DNA of 64,000 bases from Streptomyces sp. XM4193 (GTDB taxonomy: Bacteria > Actinomycetota > Actinomycetes > Streptomycetales > Streptomycetaceae). The notes under the pieces were generated by a model. The model did no database searches. It saw only the letters and a program-made list of their open reading frames with translations, and was not told where the DNA came from. The stretch is from assembly GCF_023072595.1 (NCBI RefSeq), contig NZ_JALLGK010000004.1, positions 124,001 to 188,000 of the forward strand. The letters are read 5' to 3'. Both the position numbers and the translations under genes were made by a program. Each line of letters begins with the position of its first letter. The first letter of the stretch is position 1. Below are positions 57,901 to 64,000 of this stretch, in pieces.

Positions 57901-59170
57901 CCCCGTCCCCGTCCCCGTCCCCGTGCCCGTGCCCGTGCCCGGAACCGCGGGCACCTCCGGACCCGAGGCCGTCTCCGCAACGGAGACCGGACCCTCCCGC
58001 AGGCACACCCCCTCGACGACCTCCGCCACCACCCCCGTCCAGACACTCGCGCCCGTCCCGACACTCGCGCCCGCCGACCGGTGGCGCCTCGTGCTGGGGC
58101 GGCGGACGGATCAACTGCCGTCCGGAGCCGTCCGGTTGGCGACCGCGTTGGACGAGCTGTACGGTGCGGGCCGCGGCGAGGGCTCGCGCGGCGAACTGCC
58201 GGCGCCCGCCCGCGACCGCGGCGGTCGGGAGGCGCCGTTCCCCGGCGTCCGCGACTGGTCCGAGGAGCTCGCGGCGCTCTTCGGCCCCGGCGTCCGCGAG
58301 GAGGTGCTCGCCGCCGCAGCCGCGACGGGTCGGCAGGACGTGCTCACCGAGCTCGATCCGGCAGCCGCCACCCCCTCCGTGGAGCTGCTCCGCACGGTGC
58401 TGCGCTACGCGGGCGGCCTTCCCGAGGCGCGGCTCGCGGCGCTCCGCCCGCTGGTCGCCCGCCTGGTGGAGGAGCTGACCAGGCAGCTCGCCACACGACT
58501 GCGGCCCGCTCTCACCGGCGCCACGCTGGCACGCCCCACCCGCCGTCCGGGCGGACGGCTCGACCTGCCGCGCACCCTGCGCGCCAATCTCGCGACCGCC
58601 CGCCGGGCCGAGGACGGCAGCGTCCGGGTCGTTCCCGAGAAGCCGGTGTTCCGCAGCAGCGCCCGCCGGTCCGCCGACTGGCACCTGATCCTGGTCACCG
58701 ATGTCTCCGGGTCCATGGAGGCGTCGACGATCTGGTCGGCGCTGACCGCCTCCGTACTGGCCGGGGTTCCGGCTCTGAGTACCCACTTCCTCGCCTTCTC
58801 CACCGAGGTCCTCGACCTGACCGGTCATGTCCACGACCCGCTCTCCCTCCTGCTGGAGGTGAGCGTGGGCGGGGGTACGCACATCGCCGCCGGGCTCCGC
58901 CACGCGCGCAGCCTGATCACGGTGCCCAGCCGCACAATCGTCGTCCTCATCAGCGACTTCGAAGAGGGCGCGCCGCTGGGCGGCCTGCTGTCGGAGGTAC
59001 GGGCCCTGGTCGCCACCGGTTGCCACGTGCTGGGGTGCGCCAGCCTCGACGACGCGGGCCGGCCCTGCTACTCCACGGGAGTGGCCGGCCAGGTCGTCGC
59101 CGCCGGGATGCCCGTGGCGGCGCTCAGCCCACTCGAACTCGCCCGCTGGGTAGGGGAGAAGATCGCATGA
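54929..59170 (+). CDS. DUF5682-VWA fusion protein (YehM-YehP-like)
   Basis: The N-terminal part (about 75-900) is DUF5682: LPYLIGVRHHAPSLAAAVPAL, LLVELPAEFQPWLGW, VPAVACDLPLADGG and the RHVAEAL/VVVGAFHTPAL region. Low-complexity Pro/Ala linkers occur at about 190-260, 370-430 and 950-1050, the last with a PVPVPVPVPVP tract. The C-terminal ~170 residues form a von Willebrand A domain with a full MIDAS: D1258-V-S-G-S, Thr in GGGTHIAAG and Asp in VVLISDFEEG. In E. coli these are separate proteins, YehM and YehP; the fusion argues that they work together. The VWA domain would bind Mg and a partner, with the MoxR ATPase as remodeller. Confidence 0.85.
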   Translation: MDQPTTPEPQTGAGAAAPAAAPAVSQASDAPGAVPSTGRRPAVTQQGPATGVDPTGPPAPTGPVYPTGPVGPDAAVAALAADGPGLPYLIGVRHHAPSLAAAVPALLDAAAPDVLLVELPAEFQPWLGWLAHEDTRAPVALAAVLPGGQGSATGQAPAFYPFADFSPELAALRWAARNGVPAVACDLPLADGGYSRTPPHADRGAEPGADREPAPDAGRLSAPDSGTADAEVDTVQGESASSAAAAPPPGPTAAASDIGSGLTDALRSRLTGRDGDDLWDRLVEAPAPGSTPEAVRRAALLVGWALRYEAEARREVDPTDPAREACMRGHVAEALASGLRPAVVVGAFHTPALLTPAVEAATSTADAAHAPHTAAPRTPHPPTAPRPAPDPRPGTDPHAGPHPGSYAGPSASHAGSGAAPEGSTVSLIPYTYPLLDSRSGYPAGIRDPEWQHIVLDAAGDPGALHEALIRTAVRLCAALREEGHPYGPADGREIVRVAGDLARLRDLPAPGRGELLEAVQTVLGRGETYGTGRAVARALERVLVGTRSGRPAAGAPRSGLGPAVEAETEALSLPGPADVHEKTPRDLRLDPARSALDGRRELLLRRLTACGIPYGQEQAVTGAAGSEGLTTRWQVRWTPATAAMLTAAGVRGVTSAQAAEGVLRGRHAAERAEGGPTAAQVVRGLTDAAQCALPALAEARLTELAAVLPASGTLPELLAGLDLLDRIAAGHLPVPEVTGVENARELLTSAAVRQVDGLTGSEKAEDARALLELAQRADRLGGIRLADALARLAADGAPLIAAAAGAVRVLTGLEQADAFGTRVASWVDAAADSSSRAALTARLTGVLTVAGPLLTVGSSALDPLLHRVVALADAAFLARLPALRGGFDTLSPADRDRLLATVEERLGTRIDLADADDPAELARRTVADLAARDLLAGLALPVPPPVDTGAEPSVPAPSALADASTAPPAVNPTHPDTPAPATGTAPDAHPVPVPVPVPVPVPVPGTAGTSGPEAVSATETGPSRRHTPSTTSATTPVQTLAPVPTLAPADRWRLVLGRRTDQLPSGAVRLATALDELYGAGRGEGSRGELPAPARDRGGREAPFPGVRDWSEELAALFGPGVREEVLAAAAATGRQDVLTELDPAAATPSVELLRTVLRYAGGLPEARLAALRPLVARLVEELTRQLATRLRPALTGATLARPTRRPGGRLDLPRTLRANLATARRAEDGSVRVVPEKPVFRSSARRSADWHLILVTDVSGSMEASTIWSALTASVLAGVPALSTHFLAFSTEVLDLTGHVHDPLSLLLEVSVGGGTHIAAGLRHARSLITVPSRTIVVLISDFEEGAPLGGLLSEVRALVATGCHVLGCASLDDAGRPCYSTGVAGQVVAAGMPVAALSPLELARWVGEKIA

Positions 59171-61086
59171 CCACTGTCCCGCTCCCGCCCGTCGCGCCGG
59201 AGGTCGCGGCCACCCTGGTGGAGGAGCTGTCCGTACGGCTGCGCAAGCGGCTGGACGCGGCGGTCACCAAGCTCGCCACCCGCCCGACGCACCGCGACGG
59301 GGACACGGTCACCATCGCGGTCGACGACGACACCGAGCTGCGGCTGCACGCCCCGGGCGGTGTGGTGGGCTCGGTGGACGACATCACCTGCGGCTGCCTC
59401 CTCGCCCCGGCCTGCGTCCACCGCGCGGCCGCGGCCTCCGCCGCCCCCGTCCCGGACCCGGCCCCCGAACCCGACTCCGCCCCCGAACGCGACCCGGCCC
59501 TCGAACCGGCCCCGGCCCCGACGTCCGAGCCCGCCTCCGAAGCAGCCCCCGCCACGGGCCCCGAATCCGGCCCGGACGCAGCCCTCACTGCGGACCCCAT
59601 CGCCCCCGCCAGCGTCCCGGCCCCGGGCGGCGCCGCCCCGCCCACGGACGAGGAGCGCGCCACACCGGCTCAGTGCGAGGCCGCCGCCGGCCTCTGGTCG
59701 GCCGCCGCCGCAGTGCTGGAGTCCGGAGTGGACGGGGCCGGCGCCGTCGCGCAGGCCGCGCTGCTGCGCGCCGCGCACACCGCCCGGCTGCGGCAGCTGC
59801 CGCGCGGGGCGTCCGCCGCGCTCGCCGTCGTCACCCTGCTGCGCGCCGCCCGTGCCGGGGACGCCTCGTACCGCACCGTCGACCTCGTCACCGCCCTCGC
59901 CGAACTGCTGGGCACCGCGCACCGCGTGGGCACCGCCCGCGGGCCGGAGCTGGCCGCCGTACGGGGTCGTGCCCGTTGGCCGTACAGCCCGGACGGCTCG
60001 CTGCGGCTCTACGGCCTCTTCACCGAACCGGTGGTCACCGACACCGGCCACGCCGGCGCCCGCACCTGGACGGCCGCGTCCGACGGGCGGCTGTACACGG
60101 TCGGCGACGTGGCGACAGGCGGGGCGTCCCGCGCCACCGGCGTGGCCAACCGCGCCGTCCGGCTCGGCGACACCGCCCTCAGCCACCGGGAGCTGGGCCG
60201 GGCCGGGCTCCTGGTCTCCGGTGCGACGGTCTCCCCGGACGGCAGGCTGGGCGCGGGCAAGGGCGTCAGAGCCGTCACGGCCGCAGGCGCGGCCTGGTCG
60301 GAGCCACCGCTCGCCGCCCTCTGGGAGGTCCCGCCCGCCGAACAGGTCGTTCGCGCACTGCGATCCGCCTCCCACTACGCCGAACCGGGCGCCGCGGGCA
60401 GCGATCTGCTCTTTCTCGACGTCCAACTCCGCGGCGCCGTACGGGAGTCCGGTGGCATGTGCCTGCTCGCCCGGTGCGACGGCGGGGTCTCCGTACGCCT
60501 CACCGTCGCCGACGACGACCCCGCGCTGCCCCACCGCGACAACCTCACGCTCCTCGCCACCGCACCGGGGACGCGGTTGCGGATCATCGGCCGCCTGATC
60601 TCCGCCCCGCACCCCCGGCTCGCGCTGCTCGCCTGCGCCCACCCCACCGAGGAGGGCACGGTCGACCTCGGCTTCGACCGCCTGCGCCGCGCAGACCTCC
60701 CCGACCCCGGCGCTTCCGTGCACCCCGCGGCTGTCCAACCCGCCGTCCATCGCGGGGAGTCGCCGCTCCACCTGCTGGAGCGACGTGTCGAACAGGCGGT
60801 CCCCGCGGGCCGCGCCGCCCTCGGCATGCTCGGCGACGTCACGGCCGAAGCGCACCGGCTGCGCCGTGCCGGTCTGCCCACCGCAGCGGGTCTGCTCACC
60901 GCGCTTCGCTCCACGGCGGGCCGGCGTGCCCGCGACCACTTCGGCCGGCTCCTGCCCGCGGACAGCGACGGTTTCGCCCTCAACTGGCTCGCCGCCGCCC
61001 GCTACACCGCCGCCGTCACCGACTCCCTCTGCGCCACCGCCTGGCAACCGCCCCCGAACATCTCCGCACCGGCTCCCACCCCGTAA
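59167..61086 (+). CDS. SWIM zinc-finger protein (YehQ-like)
   Basis: The 639-residue protein starts with an ATGA overlap. The SWIM motif CxCx5CxH is at C75-G-C77 ... C83-V-H85 (ITCGCLLAPACVH), a zinc-binding fold linked to DNA or protein binding. A Pro/Ala/Glu-rich linker of about 75 residues follows, then a large alpha/beta region (about 165-639). It is the last gene of the operon, ends before a strong terminator, and corresponds to YehQ in E. coli. Its target is unknown. Confidence 0.85.
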   Translation: MTTVPLPPVAPEVAATLVEELSVRLRKRLDAAVTKLATRPTHRDGDTVTIAVDDDTELRLHAPGGVVGSVDDITCGCLLAPACVHRAAAASAAPVPDPAPEPDSAPERDPALEPAPAPTSEPASEAAPATGPESGPDAALTADPIAPASVPAPGGAAPPTDEERATPAQCEAAAGLWSAAAAVLESGVDGAGAVAQAALLRAAHTARLRQLPRGASAALAVVTLLRAARAGDASYRTVDLVTALAELLGTAHRVGTARGPELAAVRGRARWPYSPDGSLRLYGLFTEPVVTDTGHAGARTWTAASDGRLYTVGDVATGGASRATGVANRAVRLGDTALSHRELGRAGLLVSGATVSPDGRLGAGKGVRAVTAAGAAWSEPPLAALWEVPPAEQVVRALRSASHYAEPGAAGSDLLFLDVQLRGAVRESGGMCLLARCDGGVSVRLTVADDDPALPHRDNLTLLATAPGTRLRIIGRLISAPHPRLALLACAHPTEEGTVDLGFDRLRRADLPDPGASVHPAAVQPAVHRGESPLHLLERRVEQAVPAGRAALGMLGDVTAEAHRLRRAGLPTAAGLLTALRSTAGRRARDHFGRLLPADSDGFALNWLAAARYTAAVTDSLCATAWQPPPNISAPAPTP

Positions 61087-61239
61087 CAGCCACACCGACC
61101 GGCAGCGAGCGCGGCGTTCTCGGCCGGAGCGGACGACGAGCGACACAGGTGCGCCTCGCCCCGCCCGGGCTGACCGCCTCCGTCGGCGCCGCGTGCTGAA
61201 CTCCTGTGTGTACGCCCGGAGATGAGGCGGCGTCGGACA

Positions 61240-61282
61240 CGCCGAAGGGGCACCCGCCCCCCACGCGGGTGCCCCTTCGGCG
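61240..61282. terminator. Strong bidirectional terminator
   Basis: An 18-bp perfect stem (61240-61257 with 61265-61282, 7-nt loop) lies between the end of the MoxR/VWA operon and the end of the convergent membrane-protein gene. Confidence 0.9.
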
Positions 61283-61296
61283 GCTTTCGGGCCGCG

Positions 61297-61713
61297 TCAG
61301 CGGGCGGCGCGGCCCGTGGCGCGCTGCAGGCCGAGGGCGATGAGTCCGAGCACCGCGCCCTGGAGGGCGTTGAAGAAGATCATGGCGATCATCCCGGGCA
61401 CCGGGATCAACTCGGCGTCGTCCTTGATCGGCTGGAGCGCGATGTTCAGCACGGTGGCGAACACGCCGTACGCGACCCCCACCAGCGCGAGCGTCAGCAC
61501 CGGCTGCGCGATCCGCAGCACCACGGCCGCGCCCACCCAAGCCACGGCGATCAGCACGGTGAACAGGATCGGGCCGACCGGCTTCTCCAACGGCCCGGAG
61601 TCGTAGGCGTCGATGATGCTCAGCACCGGCCGGACGAGTCCGACCGCTCCCAGTGCGGCGATCAGCGCCCACGGCTGGGTTCGCAGGTCACTGCGGAGAT
61701 CCGTTCTGGTCAT
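61297..61713 (-). CDS. Four-helix membrane protein, function unknown
   Basis: The 138-residue protein has four hydrophobic helices: PWALIAALGAVGLVRPVLSI, PVGPILFTVLIAVAWVGAAVVL, PVLTLALVGVAYGVFATVLNI and VPGMIAMIFFNALQGAVLGLIAL, with short charged loops. I do not recognise a named family. It is divergent from a PadR gene, and the gap between them contains a perfect TCTACATGTAGA palindrome, so PadR control is plausible. Confidence 0.75.
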   Translation of the reverse strand: MTRTDLRSDLRTQPWALIAALGAVGLVRPVLSIIDAYDSGPLEKPVGPILFTVLIAVAWVGAAVVLRIAQPVLTLALVGVAYGVFATVLNIALQPIKDDAELIPVPGMIAMIFFNALQGAVLGLIALGLQRATGRAAR

Positions 61714-61759
61714 CGGTCTTCCTTCCCGCCGCTCGAACCGCCACCTTCGAGATAGGCAC

Positions 61760-61771
61760 TCTACATGTAGA
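61760..61771. promoter_or_regulatory. Palindrome TCTACATGTAGA, candidate PadR operator
   Basis: A perfect 12-bp palindrome lies 47 bp upstream of the membrane-protein start, in the PadR-facing gap. ATGT/ACAT half-sites are typical of PadR-family operators. Confidence 0.5.
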
Positions 61772-61966
61772 CAGCCTAGTCATGTCGGTAAAGCGGGAAG
61801 ACGTTCCGAGGCGGCCCGAGGCGGCCCGAGGCGAGCGCGAGTCGTTCGAGCGCGCTCAGCGGTTCCTGCGGCGATTCCTCCGTCGTGGGCGGAATCCGTT
61901 CGAGCGTTGCCACGGTGGCTCGACCTCCTGCCCCGGTCTCCAGGAAAGAGCCCGTCTATATGCAGA

Positions 61967-61994
61967 TTGCCTACTCAAGCATGTCTTGTAGGTT
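61967..61994 (+). promoter_or_regulatory. Promoter and imperfect operator of the padR-like gene
   Basis: TTGCCT (61967-61972) and TAGGTT (61989-61994) are 16 nt apart, and the -10 box ends 6 nt before the ATG at 62001, suggesting a leaderless mRNA. The imperfect dyad CCTAC...GTAGG (61970-61992) covers the promoter, so autorepression is likely. Confidence 0.5.
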
Positions 61995-62000
61995 GCCCAC

Positions 62001-62333
62001 ATGAAGCCTGACGCACTGAGAGGGCACCTCGACGCCCTGATCCTCGCGGTCCTGGAGAAGGAATCCCTGCACGGCTATGCCGTCATGCAGGCACTCCAGG
62101 TCAGCAGCGGGGGAGCGCTGGATCTTCCGACCGGATCGCTCTACCCCGCCCTGCGCCGGCTCGAGCGGGCCGGATATCTCCAGAGCGAGTGGCTCCAGGT
62201 GGCCGGGCGCAAGCGCCGCACGTACTCGCTGACGAAGGCGGGACGGCAGGCGCTGGTCACCGAGCGATCGGAGTGGAGGGACTTCGCCGCTGTGGTGGAG
62301 GGCGTGCTGCGTCCCGGTACATCCTCCACCTGA
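62001..62333 (+). CDS. PadR-family transcriptional regulator
   Basis: The 110-residue protein is a PadR winged helix with a short C-terminal helix: LRGHLDALILAVLEKESLHG, YAVMQALQ, DLPTGSLYPALRRLERAGYL, then the wing EWLQVAGRKRRTYSLTKAG. It dimerises through the last helix and represses genes next to it. The two neighbouring membrane proteins (61297-61713 and 62458-63099) are the likely targets. Confidence 0.9.
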   Translation: MKPDALRGHLDALILAVLEKESLHGYAVMQALQVSSGGALDLPTGSLYPALRRLERAGYLQSEWLQVAGRKRRTYSLTKAGRQALVTERSEWRDFAAVVEGVLRPGTSST

Positions 62334-62457
62334 CGGGGAGCACCTGTGGCGCCGGTGCGTCCGCCGGCTCCGCGTCGTGCCCGCCCTCGCGGGCGGCGCG
62401 GTCAACCGGCGGTGCCCGCTGCGGAGTTGGTGCTGCGGGCGGTCTGCCGGACGTGCG

Positions 62458-63099
62458 TCAGGCTGCGCCGAGGCAGCGCCGCCCCGAGAGGCCAATACCC
62501 GCCAGCGGGACGCCGAGTACGAGCAGCGTGACCGGCAGCCCGGTGAGGCTCAGCAATGAGTCGGCCGCGGAGTTCCCCAGCGTCATCAGCACGCCGAGGA
62601 CGGCGAACACGGCACATACGGTGAAGGCGAAGAAGCCCGTGATGCGGGCGACCAGCCGCCGGGCGCCGAGGTAGCGCACGCCCACCCCCGCCGCGAGCAG
62701 CACGCCGACTCCGACCGCGATGGCGATGCCGCCGGACCATCGAACAGCCGCTTCGGCCGCTTCGAGGGCCCGGCTGCTGCCCTGGTGGGTGCCGGCGCCG
62801 CCTAGCACCTGGAGCACCCACCACACCACCGGCTGAAGGATCATCACCGCACAGATCAGGATCGCGGTGCGGCGCCCCTGGGCGAGGCCCAGCTCGGTCT
62901 GGTACTCCGACGCGATCTCCCGCACCGTGCCGAACTCCTCGACCGCGCTCCGCTCGGCCTGCTGCCGCGGTCGGCCGTCCTCCTCGTAGGCGTCCGCCGC
63001 ATCGAGCAGCCCGTCGCGGGCCTCGGCGATTAGGTCGGCCTTGGCCGCCCGCGGGCCGCGCAGCGCGCGGTCCAGCTCGGCGACGTATGCGTCAATCAC
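62458..63099 (-). CDS. HAAS/permease-prefix domain membrane protein
   Basis: From GTG 63099 (AGGGGGACAG upstream) the protein has 213 residues. The first ~70 form the helical HAAS domain (VIDAYVAELDRALRGPRAAK and AVEEFGTVREIASEYQTEL), and four membrane helices follow (from TAILICAVMILQPVVWWVL to PVTLLVLGVPLAGIGL). HAAS proteins are the standard companions of PadR-like regulators, although here the PadR gene faces it from the opposite strand. The frame is open to 63249 but the upstream residues do not resemble the family. Confidence 0.82.
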   Translation of the reverse strand: MIDAYVAELDRALRGPRAAKADLIAEARDGLLDAADAYEEDGRPRQQAERSAVEEFGTVREIASEYQTELGLAQGRRTAILICAVMILQPVVWWVLQVLGGAGTHQGSSRALEAAEAAVRWSGGIAIAVGVGVLLAAGVGVRYLGARRLVARITGFFAFTVCAVFAVLGVLMTLGNSAADSLLSLTGLPVTLLVLGVPLAGIGLSGRRCLGAA

Positions 63100-63152
63100 C
63101 TGTCCCCCTGGAACGGATCTCCGGGCCGTGTGCGGTCGTCCGAACCTGATCC

Positions 63153-63158
63153 AGTATA
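63153..63158 (-). promoter_or_regulatory. -10 box TATACT of the HAAS gene
   Basis: TATACT read on the minus strand, about 54 nt before the GTG start. No good -35 was found at 16-18 nt. Confidence 0.4.
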
Positions 63159-63243
63159 GGGATCGGAGGCGAGGCCGGACTCCTGATGAACCCCGACATC
63201 TCCCTGAACTCCCGTCCGCAGGCCTGAAGCCCCGGACACGCCA

Positions 63244-63291
63244 CCGCACCCCGTCCGAACCCGCAGCAACTGAGGGTCGGACGGGGTGCGG
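63244..63291. terminator. Hairpin terminator of the murA-like gene
   Basis: A 15-bp stem pairs CCGCACCCCGTCCGA (63244-63258) with 63277-63291, 18-nt loop, 14 bp beyond the minus-strand stop. Confidence 0.8.
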
Positions 63292-63304
63292 CAGAGCTCG
63301 CGGC

Positions 63305-64000
63305 TCAGATGTCGCGGAAGATCTCGATCTGGGCGCCGACGGAGTTGAGGCGTTCGGCGAGTTCCTCGTAGCCGCGGTTGATGACGTAGACGTTGCGCAG
63401 TACGGAGGTGCCCTCGGCGCCCATCATCGCCAGCAGTACGACGACGGCGGGGCGCAGTGCGGGTGGGCACATCATTTCGGCGGCGCGCCAGCGGGTCGGG
63501 CCCTCCACCAGTACGCGGTGGGGGTCGAGCAGTTGGAGTCTGCCGCCGAGGCGGTTGAGGTCGGTGAGGTAGATGGCGCGGTTGTCGTAGACCCAGTCGT
63601 GGATCAGGGTCGAACCGTGTGCCGAGGCCGCGATGGCGGCGAAGAACGGCACGTTGTCGATGTTGAGTCCGGGGAACGGCATCGGGTGGATCTTGTCGAT
63701 CGGCGCCTCGAGCTTGGAGGGCCGCACGGTCAGGTCCACCAGCCGTGTACGGCCGTTGTCGGCGGGGTACTCGGCGGTGCGGTCGTGGTCCAGGCCCATC
63801 GCCTCCAGGACCGCCAGCTCCACCTCCAGGAACTCCACCGGTACGCGGCGCACGGTGAGTTCGGACTCGGTGACCACTGCGGCGGTCAGCAGGCTCATCG
63901 CCTCGACCGGGTCCTCGGAGGGGGAGTAGTCGACGTCCACGTCGATCTGGGCGCGGCCGTGCACCGTCAGGGTCGTGGAGCCGACGCCCTCGACCCGGAC
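63305..64000 (-). CDS. murA: MurA-family UDP-GlcNAc 1-carboxyvinyltransferase, 3' part
   Basis: The first ~45% of the gene lies outside the window; about 231 C-terminal residues are visible. They cover the second EPSP-synthase-like domain: FPGLNIDNVPFFAAIAASAHGSTLIHDWVYDNRAIYLTDLNRLGG, the ALRPAVVVLLAMMGAEGTS strand and the C-terminal VINRGYEELAERLNSVGAQIE. MurA transfers enolpyruvate to UDP-GlcNAc at the start of peptidoglycan synthesis. The loop reads FPGLNIDN where canonical MurA has FPTDLQ, so this could be the second, divergent paralogue found in many Streptomyces. The catalytic Cys loop is not in the window. Confidence 0.85.
   Translation of the reverse strand, partial: VRVEGVGSTTLTVHGRAQIDVDVDYSPSEDPVEAMSLLTAAVVTESELTVRRVPVEFLEVELAVLEAMGLDHDRTAEYPADNGRTRLVDLTVRPSKLEAPIDKIHPMPFPGLNIDNVPFFAAIAASAHGSTLIHDWVYDNRAIYLTDLNRLGGRLQLLDPHRVLVEGPTRWRAAEMMCPPALRPAVVVLLAMMGAEGTSVLRNVYVINRGYEELAERLNSVGAQIEIFRDI

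Overview
The window is high-GC actinobacterial DNA, almost certainly Streptomyces or a close relative. Third codon positions are mostly G or C, GTG starts and ATGA/GTGA stop-start overlaps are common, and gene families typical of the genus are present: ECF sigma with a CU044_5270-type partner, WXG100 proteins with a three-ATPase EccC, and a SWIM/VWA/MoxR cluster. I saw no rRNA, tRNA, CRISPR array, transposase or integrase.

Left edge (1-8,000). A minus-strand toxin/immunity pair opens the window: a WXG100-like protein with a C-terminal nucleic-acid deaminase domain, and a SUKH-like immunity gene cut by the edge. Next come an ECF sigma factor overlapping its membrane partner, a VOC-fold protein, a KDPG aldolase/KDG kinase pair and a TetR regulator.

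Type VII secretion locus (8,200-41,400). It holds two WXG100 genes, an EccD-like channel, a right-handed beta-helix fused to an EccA-like AAA+ ATPase, a third WXG100, an opposed acidic helical protein, a fourth WXG100, a three-ATPase EccC and a 17.5-kb gene for a 5,834-residue protein. That giant starts with a WXG100-like module, continues through Pro/Gly repeats, and carries three tandem units, each with an intact Cys-His-Asp triad of papain/transglutaminase type. Units 2 and 3 are a recent DNA duplication. EccB, EccE and a mycosin protease are absent from the window. A one-pass ricin-B lectin protein and a STAND ATPase with a C-terminal HTH follow on the minus strand. The first WXG100 gene and the ricin-B gene share an upstream arrangement: three GCTCA boxes on an 11-bp period, then TTGACTGC beginning 44 nt after the start of the third box. 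This points to one regulator for both.

Middle (41,600-47,650). Two secreted beta-rich proteins (aerolysin-like and beta-gamma-crystallin-like) lie on the minus strand, then a two-component system and a lipoprotein alpha/beta hydrolase of the TAP/S33 type. A 735-bp gap contains a nine-copy 8-bp tandem repeat.

MoxR/VWA operon (47,649-61,086). Five tightly packed genes encode a DUF4132 protein, an unrecognised 1,733-residue protein, a MoxR-type AAA ATPase, a DUF5682-VWA fusion and a SWIM zinc-finger protein. The set matches the E. coli yehI/L/M/P/Q genes, with YehM and YehP fused and one very large extra component. Such vWA-MoxR assemblies are suspected conflict or stress systems.

Right edge (61,297-64,000). 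A four-helix membrane protein, a PadR regulator, a HAAS-type membrane protein and the 3' part of a MurA-family gene end the window.
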